Shown: piece after piece, positions 50,932 through 63,857 of the stretch
How the letters are laid out: the number at the start of each line of letters is the position of its first letter
Position numbering within the stretch: the stretch's first letter is position 1
Assembly: GCA_033065855.1 (NCBI GenBank)
Contig: JAVXUO010002878.1
Coordinates: 1-64,000 of the forward strand
DNA: 64,000 nucleotides
Reading direction: 5' to 3'
Source: Escallonia rubra
Taxonomy: Eukaryota > Streptophyta > Magnoliopsida > Escalloniales > Escalloniaceae
The notes under the pieces: generated by a model
The model's database searches: none
What the model was told of the DNA's origin: nothing
What the model saw: the letters and a program-made list of their open reading frames with translations, nothing else
Position numbers and translations under genes: made by a program

Positions 50932-53700
50932 AAGTCTGTATCATCCCTAAACTATACACGAACCGTCATCTTAGTCCCTCAACTAATTTTTTTCGTCGTT
51001 GTAGTTCTTTAACTTTAAACCATTTCCATAAAAGTCTTTTTCTCCGTTTCCGACAAAATTTTCTCTTTTGTGCCCCTGGTGTGGGGGCCACAAAAGTCTC
51101 TTCCAACCCTGTCTACTGCCCTACATTTTTTACCCATATTTTTTAGCTCCCTCTCTTTTCGACCAGGGAAACAAGGGAGCTCAGCCAGATCCATGGATCT
51201 CACTGTCATCCCATTGCTATCATCACAACTGCGGCTACCGCGCTTCCACCACCAGGTCGTTGCCTCCTTTTCCACTAACCCCCGGTTGAATCGTGATTCT
51301 TGCGAAACCCTAGCATCGCTGTTGAGCTCCGTGGATCCCGGTATCATCGTCGTGGCCGTAGCATTGTTCTTTTCACGTTATATACTACCCCATTTGTCTT
51401 GAAAAATCCCACCGGTTCTTTACACCCTCTCACTCTATTACATCCCACCGAGTAGTGGTGCATCGTTGTTGACTTGATGGTGACGCTAAGATAATGCTAT
51501 GGTGATGGTGAAAATCCGTGATTTATGAAAACGCAGCGGTCCCGGTGGTCGCTATCGAAGTATAGTATTAGTTAGTGATGCGATATGGTGGTGGTGGTGT
51601 TGGGCTGCAGTGGTGTTGATGGGTTGCTAAGGTGACAATAGTGGTGGTAATGTTGGGTGACAGTATGTGGTGGTCTTGGCGGCGATTTTGACGTGTTGGC
51701 GGTGGCAAAGGTGACAGTAGCGTTGGTAGTGATGGTTACGTACTGTGAAGTGGCGGTGAAAGTTGTAACTTAGATGGTGGTCAGGCTACCTTTGTGCAGC
51801 ATGGTTGATGGTGATGGCACGGTGTCACAGAGTTGGTTGTGGTGGCACGGCGTGCCATGCTTCTGGCTATGGTGGTGACAACATCATTTTGGTGCCGTCG
51901 ATGAATGTTCTAGCAGGAGAAAACCTCCATCGGACCACCTTACAGCTTAGAATCCCATGCCCATCGTGCACCACCACCAGACATACCACACAACTCAATC
52001 AGAATATGAGGTGAAGACACCCGAACCTAAACATTTACCCACCAGTATTGAAGACGAGCATATCTAAAAGGGACCGACCCACTACCACCATTGTCAACCA
52101 TGAACCTTGGTATCCTGTCCACATCATAATAGAAAAGAAAGCCGGAAATGATTTGAATCTACAAAACGGGCCGGGTCGGGCCAGCCCGCGGGCAGCCCGG
52201 CCCTTTCGACATCTCTAGGGATACATAACGTGGAAAGCAGTCACACGTTATTTTTCTTTTTCTTTTTCGTTTTTTGTTATAGTACATTTTTATCGATAGC
52301 CAAAAAAAAAAAAGAAAGGTTGGAAGCTTCCTATGGGCCGTGATTGTGCTCCACTAAAAAATTAATGCCAAGTATCATTTATTTGTAGGTCCACTTGGCT
52401 CTCTCGGAGAAGCCCACAAAAACGAAGGCCCACCCTACCATCTATCAACGGTAGGTCATCAACTTAGGTCATTAGATGTCTTTAACATGATTTAAATAAT
52501 AGATTGTCACCCCCAAGCAGATAACGCAACAATTTTTTTTATTTATTTTAATCTGTTCACTTCTATTTATGATGCTTAAGTTTAAGCAAAGTTTCTCTTC
52601 TCTTCTTTTTGGTATGAATTGCAATTTTTTTTTCCTATTTAAACCTCTCGATAAGATTCACTCATCTGTCGGTCTGGTATTAATTTATAGATTCATCGAT
52701 GAATCTTGACTTAGTATGCTTCAAAGAATGTACATTTTTCTGCCACTGTATTACAGGGTAGGAGGTTAAAGGTTTGTATTGGACACACTATCTTCTCTTG
52801 AGCTAAAGTTTTTGAACTATGAACTTTTTTCATATTTACGTTTTTGTAGATCGAAGGTGAATATGTAATCTATTATAGAGAAATGTAACTCTCTTTGATG
52901 AACAATAGATTTGGTCTTGTTGGATCCGAAGATAGAATTGTCAAAATATTATTCAGTTCACACGTGGAGAGACTTCAATTATCTATGAAAAGCGTTTATG
53001 GGCCCCCGAGCCTTGGTCATTTCACCATATTGTTTATCAAATCTTAAGTTTTCATGTATTTGTTTTAACAATATTCGTGTCAAGAAAAGATTTAGCATTT
53101 TTTTGAGCTCGTTTAAAAGGTTCTACGGGCGAAATTCTGTGATGACCACATTTGATCTTCGCGCAATATATTTCCAAGTAAGCTTGTCAGCACCAATATT
53201 TGGCTCCCGCCACACTAGTTTTCGAAGCACGAAGCTGGTAGAATGTTTTTCTATATTTTCGAAGTGATGAATGCGAAGTATTAATATTATCTATTCTTTG
53301 CATCCGAAGAACAAGACCCCGTCCGCAGCCGGAAGCATTTACCAAATGATGTGAATGTGATACAACAACCTTTGTTCAACACCGGTTTCAACATTCAATG
53401 GCTCGAAAACCGCGTAGCACATAAATCATTTGGACATGCTCGATACCGTCATCGGTGTACATCAGAGGCAACTATCGCACAAGAACCATATTGAATCCGG
53501 TATGAGTTTGAATAATTTTCTTTTTAATTTTTTAACTAATCCTTTTTCTTTTCCGATAAGAGATAAAAGTACATTGAGTTAGAAAGTAACTAAAATTTTA
53601 ACTTGAAACCTAAAAGAGAAAATCAAAACGTACTAGGCATAATTAATCACTCTTCCCCAAACCACAATATTAATTACTTTAAAAACTTTTTTTTTCACAG
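50932..53700. other. Intergenic region upstream of the GIP1-like gene
   Basis: No supported gene. At 50,940-51,110 there is sequence typical of plant repeat ends (ACTATACACG, TCCCTCAACT). At 51,500-51,900 there is a GGTGGT-rich stretch, and at 52,160-52,215 a GGGCCGGG-rich repeat fragment. The rest is AT-rich. A short plus-strand frame at 51,180-51,400 is not recognisable. Confidence 0.55.
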
Positions 53701-53748
53701 TGATAAATTTGAACAAAGGGTTTTCGAAGAGAGAGAGACACAGATATA

Positions 53749-53758
53749 TATATAAATA
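53749..53758 (+). promoter_or_regulatory. Candidate TATA box of the GIP1-like gene
   Basis: TATATAAATA about 117 bp upstream of the start codon, after a GA-rich tract (53,728-53,740). A GAGAGAGAAAGAG stretch at about 53,814 probably lies in the 5' UTR. Confidence 0.55.
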
Positions 53759-53874
53759 CACATATATCTATCTTCCCTTCGCAGCCGGATTCTTCACTGT
53801 GTGCGTGACTGTGTGAGAGAGAAAGAGCGTGTAAAAGGTGGCTTGGCGGCAGATCTGAAACCGGACCAGGGAGG

Positions 53875-56800
53875 ATGAGCGGCAGAGTAGGGAGGAGCAA
53901 CGGCGGCGGGCCGGCGGCGGGGACGCAGTCGATTCCTGCGGCGTCGAGGAAGATGGTACAGAGCTTGAAGGAGATTGTGAACTCGACGGAGGCCGAGATC
54001 TACGCCATGCTTAAAGAGTGTAATATGGACCCTAATGAGGCCGTTAACAGGCTCCTCGCTCAAGGTTTATCGCCAATCCTTAAACTTTTTGCAAAACCCT
54101 AATATGCACATATGTGTCTCAGTAGAGATATATCTTCTCTTTATTGTTTTTTTATTGGGTTATGGTATGGTATTTGAACTGAAGCTAAGATATTTTGATT
54201 ATTTTTCAATGTGTTCGGTTTGAGTTTTGGTTTCATGTTACTTAGGTTTTTTTGCAAAGATCCTAATATGCACATATACCTTGTTCTTTCACTGTTATAT
54301 GTTTCTGTTTTTGAATGCTTTGATTATGGAAAAAGGTAAATATTTTTGGATTCTTTCTTTCAATGATTGACATTGTGTTATTAAGGTTTGTTGGGATTTT
54401 GAAATTGTTGATACCTTCTTTGATTACTAAGTTTTAAGCAGTAGTTTTTGCAAAGTGTTAATTGCTTTTTTGTTTAGTTATCTGGGTTAAAACATTTCTT
54501 TTGGTTTTTGATTGAGGGTTTTACTTGGTGGTGGAGCTTGCTAAAGAATGCTTTGAAAGGGTTATGTAGATATTTTTGGGTTTTCCTTGTTATTTATGTA
54601 ATTTTAGTTGACTATGAGATCAAGATTTGATTTTTATGTCAATTCGGAAGTAGTAGCCAGTGTAAGTTACTTTAAGTTATCTGGGTTAAAAAAAGTTCCC
54701 TTTGGTCTTTGTTTGAGGGTTTTTACTTAGTAATGGAACTTGGGGAAAACTGCCTTGGGAGTGATATTACATTTTTTATGGTTTTGTTCTCTTTGTTGGT
54801 ATTTTAACGAAGTACGAGATCATAATCTGATTCTTATCACCAGAGTAAGTGTTAATTGATCTCATAGTTGGAGTTATCTGGGTTAAAACCTGTTCTCTTC
54901 GGTTATTGTAAGCAATGGAACTCAAAATACAACGCCTTGTAAGGTTATCTGCATACTTTTTAGCGTTTTGTTTTATGACTCGATGTTACTTCAATGAACT
55001 TCGTAATCAAGATATGATTTCTGGTAAGCAGTAGCCAGGGGAAGTGTTAATTGTTCTCATGGCGAAATTATTATCTTCTTAATAAAAAGCTTCGTTTTGG
55101 TTTTTGTTTGAGGGTTTTACTGAGTATTGGAACTTGCAATAGAATGGCTTGTAAGGGTTATCTGCATGTCTTTAGGGTTCTTTATTTTGTGATTCGTTGT
55201 AATTGTTAGAATTAAGAGATCAAAGTTTGGTTTTATATGAAGTTCTGTTTATACTTAAATACTACAGTTAGATCGTGCCGTTAGAGCGGAAAAAAAAAAA
55301 AGGAAAACCAAAAATTTGAGAAGTAAAACGCTATAAACCTTTTATTTTTTGCTAATTTGGATGAAGAATGCATATTTAGCATGTTCATCTTGATAATTTA
55401 ACTTGGTCTTTGTTTTCTTTGATTGATATTGTCCACTTGTTTCTGCTAGCTGTGCTACCTGGTGCACGTGTCTTGTAGCTTATGCTGCTAAAGTAACTTC
55501 TATCTTTATTTATAATAGAAATTTCTTCTGACATGAAGTTATTCAATTTTAGATCCCTTTCATGAGGTGAAGAGCAAACGAGAAAAGAAAAAAGAGGTGC
55601 GTGGATCTGGAAACGTGTACACTTTTGAATGTGCTTTGTTTGGTAACTTTGTGCTTTCCTCATAACTTCATATGTTATGTCCCCTTTCAACTGTTATAGT
55701 ATCCACTCTTGAACTTTACACGGTGTATACCAAAGTAATCCACCGTGTAAAGTTCAAGAGTGGATACTATAACAGTAGAAGTACATCGCTTTTGCGTTGT
55801 GTGCATGATGATCTCGTCTTTTTTTTCCTGCTATTGATGGAGAGAATTTTGCTAAAGTCTTTAATTTACTGTTTTTACTTGTCTAAATGCTAACTGTTGT
55901 CCGTTGGTGATTCGCTTATGTTCAGAATAAGGATACGTCGGAAGCCAGGCCTCGTGGTGCTAGTAGCACATCGAATCGTGGTCCTAGGAGTGGTACAGAC
56001 CGTTACGCTGGACGTGGTGCCTCAGGCCACCTCAGCTTTTCTGGTATTTTCACGTTAAAATGCAAAGTTTTTGTAACTTGTGTTGAAACTGCTGTTGGGT
56101 CTTGACAGTCATATTCTCACCTCCTTTGCTAGAGTCTGGTGCTGTGCACAGTAAACCTGCTTACAAGAAGGAAAATGGAACAAATTCATACACAAGTTCT
56201 TCATACTCTGCTGTTGGAATGGCAGGAAGTACCACGAATCGGCGACCTCAGGCCCTCAGGTTAGTCCTTAAGACTTTTACTTGGCTCGTCTTTTTTGTCT
56301 CTGTCGCGGTGCGACGATGTAAATTTGAGGTGGTTAGTTTTTTTTTTTTTTTTGCGGTGGGTGGGGGTTCCGTTTCGTGGTCTTTTTGGACTGTTGATAT
56401 GCACTTCAAGGAACTATTTTTGTTTGTGAGTAGATGTGCCTACATGGAGCTTATCGTAAAATGAGTTTCTTTCCTTATAGAGATAGTTCCTATGTGATAT
56501 GTGGTCATGAATGATCTCCTACTGGTATTGCTTTACTAGAATCTACTGAAGTTTTCTTACCTTGTATGGCAACTAACTTCGGGCTGTACAATTTGAATTA
56601 CATATTGGTGCCGGTAGCATTAGCATTTTCCTGAAAATTAACCACTAAAAATAAGATTAGTGCCTGCAATGCTTGACAAATGTTTACTTGCGCCTGATGC
56701 AGTGATTCTGTCACCACTGAAAATCAAGCCTATACAATGGGCGTACCTGATGGTGTTTCATTATCCTCACAGCCTTCTTCTGGATATCAACCTGCCTGGG

Positions 56801-59800
56801 TGGGGGTCCCTGGTCAAAAATCTATGGCTGACATTGTTAAAATGGGTAGGCCACAGAATAAGGCTTCGATAACGGCAAACATATCTAATCACCCCCATGT
56901 TTATGCTGCTCCAGACCAGCATGTTTCTCCTGAGGATGAGTGGCCCTTAATTGAGCATTCACCTGCTGCTAGTGTGCCCTCTTTCTTGGAGCCTCATGCA
57001 GATACTGAGCTTCATCAAGATCAACAGGATTTGCAGTATGACAGAATCAATCAGCCTCAGCAGTCCGAGACAGAAGAGGTTCATGTAGCAGAGGATAACA
57101 CTACTGAAAATCTTGATGCAAACCATGTTGAGAATGATTCTGCTGGTGCACCACTCTATGATAATGTTTTGTATAAAGACATGGGTTCCTACGACTCCCA
57201 TAATCATTCTTTCGAGCATCGGGAAGGTGACTATTGTGTTCAACTTTTGTCTTTTGGCGTGCATGTATTTTCTTGATATGCATGAAGTTCCCTTTTAGTT
57301 TTCTCTTTTTCCAAGATATGTTTCCACACAAAAGTCTTTTTGATTGGATGGTGGTGCCTTGAAGATCAGTGTTTTGTTAATAATATTTTGGGGAGTCAGA
57401 ACTAGGAAGCCTCTTGAGGATTATACCAATTATTAATAGACATTGAACTTTTTTTCATGATTCAACATACCACATATATAAGGTTATGTATCTTGTGCTA
57501 ATAAACTCGAAATGGTATTAGACCAGAAACTCGCGAAGGTGATTATTCCTGAGACGTGTGTTTTATTTGCGAACTAAAGTTTCACAAATGTATTAGGATG
57601 ATTCTAAGATGGCTTTCACTTTCCAGTAGTACATAACCCTGCATGACTTATATAACATACCTGGAATACAACTTTTGTCATTGTTTCGATTGATGGGAGA
57701 AAGGGGACAGCATGGGAAGCTCGGATTTAGTCGGTTCTAATACACTATGGGTTTGTCAATTTCATATGGTTGAGGGGTTAGCAGAAAGTTGCAAAGACAG
57801 TTGATCATTGAAAGTTTGAAATTTATATCCTGAGTTTTAAACTTTAAGACGATGAAATATGAGAGTTAGTGCTTCTGGCGCGTTTCTTACATCTAACCAG
57901 ATGTGCATGTGAACAGCTATGTTTGATGCTGATTTGGATTGTAATTGATAAATCTAATGTGCGGTGTGGCGTCTGTATAAGCTTATGTTCACAGTTGGGT
58001 TTGCTTGCCATGGAGGTGGTACTTGTAGCTCAGACCGCTACTGAGTGCGTGATAATTGATAAGGTTTTTCCTGCAATGAGTAGTCGAGGTCACGAAATGA
58101 TTTGAGAAGTACTAACCAAAACCCAGTGATGAGAAGATTGAATCCCGGCTGTAGCATATTTTTTATCATGCCTAGGCATTGCGTTGTACAAGTGGTTGTC
58201 CTAGGGGCATGTGATTTCTTTATCCTCCAAAATGCAGTTACTGAGATAGGATACTTTGGGTGGGATGTTTGGGCTAGGGGAACTTTTGTTGTAATTAAAA
58301 ATTGAGCTACAATGTTGGGGTAATGGTAAGTTGAAAGTGTGTTTCTGATAATAACATGCAACGTAAATTAGAGTTACTGTACATGTCCTTTCCTTCCCAT
58401 AGATTAGGGACATGTTTTGCTAAAGATACGAGACATTTATTTTAAGGAACATTAATGCGAATAATAACAGATTTTCTTTAAATACCTGTTAGTTACCTTA
58501 TTTTCTTCTTCACATCTGCACTTGTGGCACATATGAGCAGGACTCATCAACAATTTTAGGTCCTATTCACTGCAAGTGTTTGGTTCATACCATGAATACT
58601 TGGTTCATTGCACGCTAATTCTACTTGTTGAGCTGGTGCGCCTAAATGTTTGTTTACTCCATGTTGCTCCTTCTCAGTAGAAGATGGTGGCATCTCGTCA
58701 ACGACTGCGAACTTGGAGCAGCTAAGTCTACAGAATGAGAATCAGGCAGCACCAGCTGAAGATGACGGCCCTAATGTAAAAATTCCAAATCACCTGCAAG
58801 TCCAGACTGCTGACTGCGCACATTTGAGTTTTGGTAGCTTTGGTGCTGCTATAACTGGGCCTTTCGGATCTAATTCCTTGAGAAGTAATGTTGAAGACCC
58901 ACCGTCAGATGAAGAAGCTTCACCAGTTGGGCACCCGGACACTAGGTAAATTACTGATTTTTACTTCTAGTTTGGACGTCCCTTCATTTCCATTTGTTTG
59001 TGATATTGTCTTACTTCTTTTATTGTAGAGATGTTGAGTATTATGGGGATGACTCTCTCAGAACTACCTCAGAGGGAAATTTAGTACATAGAACTGTTGT
59101 AAGTGCTGGAGGTTACGATTCACCTTCTGCTTCACAACCGGACGTGTTGAAGCTGGAAAACCATGAAGTGGCGCATGAAAGTCAATACAGCTTTCCTTCA
59201 ACTGCTCCTGGCTATACCTTTGAAAATGCCCAACAGTTGAACAGTGCATTTGCTCATTCTCAGACGAGCTCTCAGATGCAAAATCTTACTCCCTTTTCAA
59301 GTGTAATGGTAAGGCAAGGAGATTTAGTACTGTTTGCTGTAGTTTTTCGAGTATGTTCAAAGCATGGAAGCTAAGTTGTGCCTGAAGTTAAATGAAACTG
59401 GTGCTGTGGTGCTCACAAAATGCTTTACAGCGTAAGTTGATAAAAGTGATGGGAAAAATACTGAAAACATCTTGTGAAGGAATATTAAATCCAAAAAACT
59501 CTTAAAATTTTGTTCATTAAAAAACCCGGAAAGATAATAAAAAGTCTGGCCTTTAATTACTGCCCTAGCATTGTTGGAAATATTGATAGTCTTGACCAAA
59601 ATAACCTCATGTTTTATCAACCTAAAAATCTTATGGAATTTTAATATGGAGGCATCTGCATTAAGGTTTTCTTGGCCACGTCACTTCCTGACATCATTAT
59701 GACCCACAGTACATTTTATGTTGGATCCATGACTTTCCTTTTAGTTAGAGTTTTCCCTTCTTCCAAAGATGAATATACCATCTTCCCCGTTTTCTTGCTA

Positions 59801-62800
59801 TTTAGACTCTGAAGCACTGGTGCGGCAGTTTGGGTTAAGCACCAGCACCGGCTGCATGTCGGGTGCGTGTCCAAAATATTTTTTTTTTGGTTAAAATTAA
59901 ATCTTCTGGATATTGGGTGCGGCTGGGGCATGCCAGGGATACGGGAAGGACACGCACCCGAGGTTTATTGGCAGAGAGTAGAAGAAGAAGAAGAAAGAGA
60001 AGGACAAGAGAAGAAACAACCTCCGCCCTGAGCGGCGACAGTCTTCCGGCAGTAGTGGCGACCGGCGCTATCCAGCAGGAGGGGCGACCGGCGGTGTCCG
60101 GCAGCAGCGGCAACGGCCCCTCCTTGCAGAGCTCTGTCGATATTGTCTATGTTTTGGGTGACGGCTGTTTATAAGCTAGGTTTTGTATCAAACTTTCTGT
60201 TTATTATGTTTAAGTCCCAGCTTTATTGACAATTTTTGAACTAGCCCCACTACTTTCAAAAAATAACAGAACTTGTACAAACTTTATCATATTTTGCTAT
60301 GCACTTTCAATATTTCTAAAGCAGCCCACCAAATTAACAAAATATTTTATTGTTTGTCTAAAATAACATTTTTTTGTTACATAAAAATAATATAAGTTAT
60401 TAACTTTTTGCCGTATCCCCGCCGCACCCGTATCCTATTTTTTGAAAAAATAACGTATCCGCACCCCCACCGCACCGGAATCTGTGCTGATTAGCATTTA
60501 GAAATTCACCTCTCTTTTTTTGCAGATTCTGTGAACAGATCATGTTATGCGTGTGTGTGTGAATTGGCATCTCTCAGCAGTGCTATTTTTCAGGTGGAGG
60601 TTGACTTAGTACTTTAGTAGTTTAATGTCTACCAGAATCGCTTGTGATGGAGCTCACAAGCACTTCATGACAGGCAAAAGTGAGTGGGTCATCTAATTGA
60701 TCCTGCAAATGACACTGCCTAGACAACTGGGATCATGGTTATTTTTGTCCAGGGACTAAAATTTCATAATCCTGCTTACTTAAATACTTAGCTGTTGTAG
60801 TTTTTAGCACTACAAAATTATTTTGTGGGGCTTTTTTGGATTTAAGAATTTCTCGGTGGAGTTTTTATTTTGGATACAAATTGCACAAGAAATTATGGTA
60901 TATTTCTAAAGGGTTCAATTTGAGGACCCAGGAATATCCTGATCTTGCTTTTCAGGGACCATATCCTAAGAAATTTCGCAATAATTTCAGCCAGTTTTCA
61001 TTTTGTTGAGTCAAACACCTGACTGAATTGTTTAATGGTCATTGCCACTGTACAAAGTTTGTATGCAATCTTTATATATGAAAGGGCTAGATATAATTCT
61101 TGGTCTCAAGGGTGGATGAATGTTATGGTTTTAGTCAATTACTCTAAGCTAAGTTGCAGCTTTTAATGAATCTCCTTTCCGGTTAGTTTGGCCCGCGTAG
61201 ATGAGAAATATCGGAGGTCCGTTATTTTTTACTAGATTTGCTGGGAAAAAAATAAGGGGAGCAAAAGCAAGAAGTACTTCCAAGTTATTGCGGAGTAGAT
61301 ATTTTCGTTTATTTACTTAGTTCCTTTCATTTCCAATTACCTCATAGAGATGAGTCCCATGATTGCCCGTTATTCACAAGAATAGTATGGGATTCTCTAT
61401 TTTACTCTTCTTTCTAGCAGTGCAGGGTTTCTGAATCCCAAGCCAGTACGCTTCTCTCAAAATCGTATATGCACTCTTAATGGTGACTTGGTAAATATAG
61501 CATCAGGGAGTAAATTAAAGCTGTGCCTAGCCTCAGCTAAGCATCACTGAAGATGCTTTTAGAGCTGATACTAAATTCAAGTGTTGCTTATTATTTTTCT
61601 GAATCGTTGTGCCGCTTGTACATTTTTGACTTTTTAAGTACATAGGGTAATAAAGAAATTTTTTTGCGACGAGATGCTTATTTATGTTATTTCTTTATCT
61701 GCTTTCTCACTCCACTGATCTTCTTATGGTCATAATATTGTCGCTTGGGGTCATTGCTCACTCCTTTTATATTTTAACAGCCGGCATACACAAATTCTTT
61801 ACCAAGTAGTCTATTGGCAGCGGCTGCTCATCCTGTAAGGGAGTCTGATCCCCCATATTCACCTTTTCCTATGTCGCAATCTATGCCTACAAAGTATGGC
61901 AACACAGTGTCTTCCATCAGCGGTTCCACCATATCCATGTCAGAGGTATCTCACTTACACCAATAGTAAGATATAATTTACTTTATAGAAAAGATTTTGG
62001 CATACACAAATTAATTACCAAGCACGTAATATTGATTCTTGGAAATGAGTGTCAACTTTGGTGGTCTGCTCACTTCATCTGAATACTTGCATTTACATTT
62101 TAAACACTTAGTATGTTGTATATAACCATTTGATGCTGTAGTATGGAAGTAACGAAAGTAACTAGATTGGAAAGCGACGGAGAGGGATATAGGAACAGTT
62201 TTTAATTTGAGACTTATAAAGGAGAGAGGATGCTGTAAAAAAGCGCAGATCCAGGAGTTAAACTTATCTGGTGATAATTATGTTGCAAGGGCATTTCACC
62301 GAGTTCTCGCTCTGGGTTAAACCCAAATTTATTTGCATCTCGATGGTCTCATTCATGACTGGCAGAATATATACATTGTTGGTATGTAACTTGGGCGTTG
62401 TGCTTGTATGACTAGAAAAGAAAAAATCCAAGGCTTTCCCATTGAGGAATTTTGGGGGTTCAAAAAGTGATATTGTTCTCATTCATTTGTCTCGTTATTA
62501 TTATTATTAATATTATTATTTTTGCATTCATGCAGGCTTTGAAGACGGTTGGTTATTCCTCAACTCAGCCTACACCGCAGACCCTGCCTGGAACCAATGT
62601 TGCCACAGGACCGACTCTTCCTCAACACCTGGCAGTTCACCCATATTCTCAACCCACTCTCCCTTTGGGACCTTTTGCTAACATGATTAGCTATCCATTC
62701 TTGCCTCAGAGCTACACATATATGCCATCTGGCTTCCAGCAAGCATTTGCTGGCAACAATTCGTATCACCAATCTTTGGCAGCTGTTCTTCCTCAATACA

Positions 62801-63776
62801 AAAATAGTGTAGCTGTAAGCAGCTTGCCTCAGTCTGCTGGTGTTGCTTCTGGATATGGTAACTTTGGGAGTTCAAACACCATTCCCGGAAACTACCCGAT
62901 GAATCAACCTGCTGGCCCTGCGGGCACGGCCATAAGCTATGACGAAGTTTTGAGCTCCCAATACAAGGACAGCAATCATTTGATGTCTCTTCAGCAGGTA
63001 CATACTTAGCAAATTGCATAAGGTGTTAGTAACCAACGTTTATAGGCTGATTAGGTAATGATGACTGCACTATAAGCAAACCTACTTTACATATTATAAC
63101 TAGGGTCAAGGGAGGGGATCCAGGTTAAAGGACCAAATGAAGAACGGCTACATAGTTTTACAGTCTGACTAAAAAGGCTTCTAGTGCTTTTACTTGAATT
63201 TACAGTTAGGCATATAACTGAAAAAGAGAATACACCTGATGCCAGTTTAACGGCGTATGTAACATTTCTGTTTCATGACGTACCTTTATGGTCATGAATA
63301 CGACTGCACCTTAGAAGTGTGATTATCCATAACAGATTTTTTTTTAAAATCATTAATATAGAAGTGAGATTTTGGTTAAAATTCATTGTGACCATTCGGC
63401 ATCCAGAGTTTTTGAGTCACCTTTTTCTAGAGGAACAAAGGAGGTTGGCAGCTCATATATGTTCTCCATTTCCTTCTTTTTCTTTTAGAATGAGAACTCA
63501 GCTATGTGGCTTCATGGCCCCGGCTCCAGAACGATGTCAGCCATTCCAGCTAGCACATATTACAGCTTTCAAGGGCAGAACCAGCAGCCTGGTGGATTTC
63601 GGCAAGGTCAGCAGCCTTCACAGAGTTATGGATCTCTAGCAGGGTACCCTAATTACTACCATTCTCAGACTGGGATCTCTCTAGAACATCAGCAACAAAA
63701 CCCTAGGGACGGGTCTCTCAACGGCTCTCAAGGCCAACCGAAGCAGTCCCAACAGATATGGCAAAACAGCTACTAA
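53875..63776 (+). CDS. GIP1L: GBF-interacting protein 1-like (GIP1/DUF1296 family)
   Basis: Ten exons with consistent GT-AG junctions and phases: 53875-54064, 55553-55596, 55926-56043, 56109-56259, 56703-57226, 58678-58945, 59029-59308, 61781-61945, 62536-62997, 63489-63776, giving 829 aa. The N-terminal GIP1_N domain (about residues 20-80) shows SRKMVQSLKEIVNSTEAEIY, CNMDPNEAVNRLLAQ and, across the exon 1/2 join, DPFHEVKSKREKKKE. The rest is low-complexity, rich in Ser, Gln, Pro and Asn, with AWVGVPGQKSMADIVKMG in exon 5 and a Gln/Tyr/Gly-rich C terminus. Arabidopsis GIP1 binds G-box bZIP factors and raises their DNA binding; the UBA-like N-terminal fold is known for the family. It looks intact and host-encoded. 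Confidence 0.93.
54400..55260 (+). repeat. Imperfect ~197-bp tandem repeats in intron 1 of the GIP1-like gene
   Basis: TTATCTGGGTTAAAA or its variant occurs at 54477, 54677, 54874 and 55070 (steps 200, 197, 196). Each is followed by TTTGGTTTTTGTTTGAGGGTT-like sequence, a GGAACTTG block and an AGATCA-type block. Four copies, well diverged. Confidence 0.85.
55691..55775. repeat. Perfect 35-bp inverted repeat (hairpin) in intron 2 of the GIP1-like gene
   Basis: The left arm is 55691-55725 and the right arm 55741-55775, exact reverse complements, with a 15-nt loop at 55726-55740. No clear TSD. It may be a fold-back MITE or a hairpin RNA source. Confidence 0.95.
57227..58677 (+). other. Intron 5 of the GIP1-like gene
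   Basis: A 1.45-kb AT-rich intron between GAAG|GTGACT and TTCTCAG|TAGAAG. I see no nested gene or element in it. Confidence 0.8.
59807..60495. mobile_element. hAT-like non-autonomous insertion in intron 7 of the GIP1-like gene
   Basis: It is flanked by ATTTAGA on both sides (59800-59806 and 60496-60502). Terminal sequences AGCACTGGTGCGG at the left and, inverted at the right, AGCACAGATTCCGGTGCGG are related. GTATCC/CCGCACCC motifs fill both subterminal parts. Only a low-complexity frame lies inside. Confidence 0.7.
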
Positions 63777-63851
63777 CGTTATCTCACCGCCTGGTTTTTC
63801 AGGGTCTTGTAATGAGTTTGAAAGTGGCCAATCAAGGCGTTCATGCGATTG

Positions 63852-63857
63852 AATAAA
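63852..63857 (+). terminator. Polyadenylation signal of the GIP1-like gene
   Basis: AATAAA 76 bp after the stop codon. Transcript ends in plants vary, so this is a candidate only. Confidence 0.5.

Noticed and set aside
51070-51402. Short plus-strand ORF with a hydrophobic C terminus
   Set aside because: No family resemblance, no splice or promoter context, and it overlaps repeat-like sequence.
58100-58165. Possible tRNA (GATTGAATCCCGGCT resembles a T-arm)
   Set aside because: No matching acceptor stem, D-arm or anticodon arm upstream.
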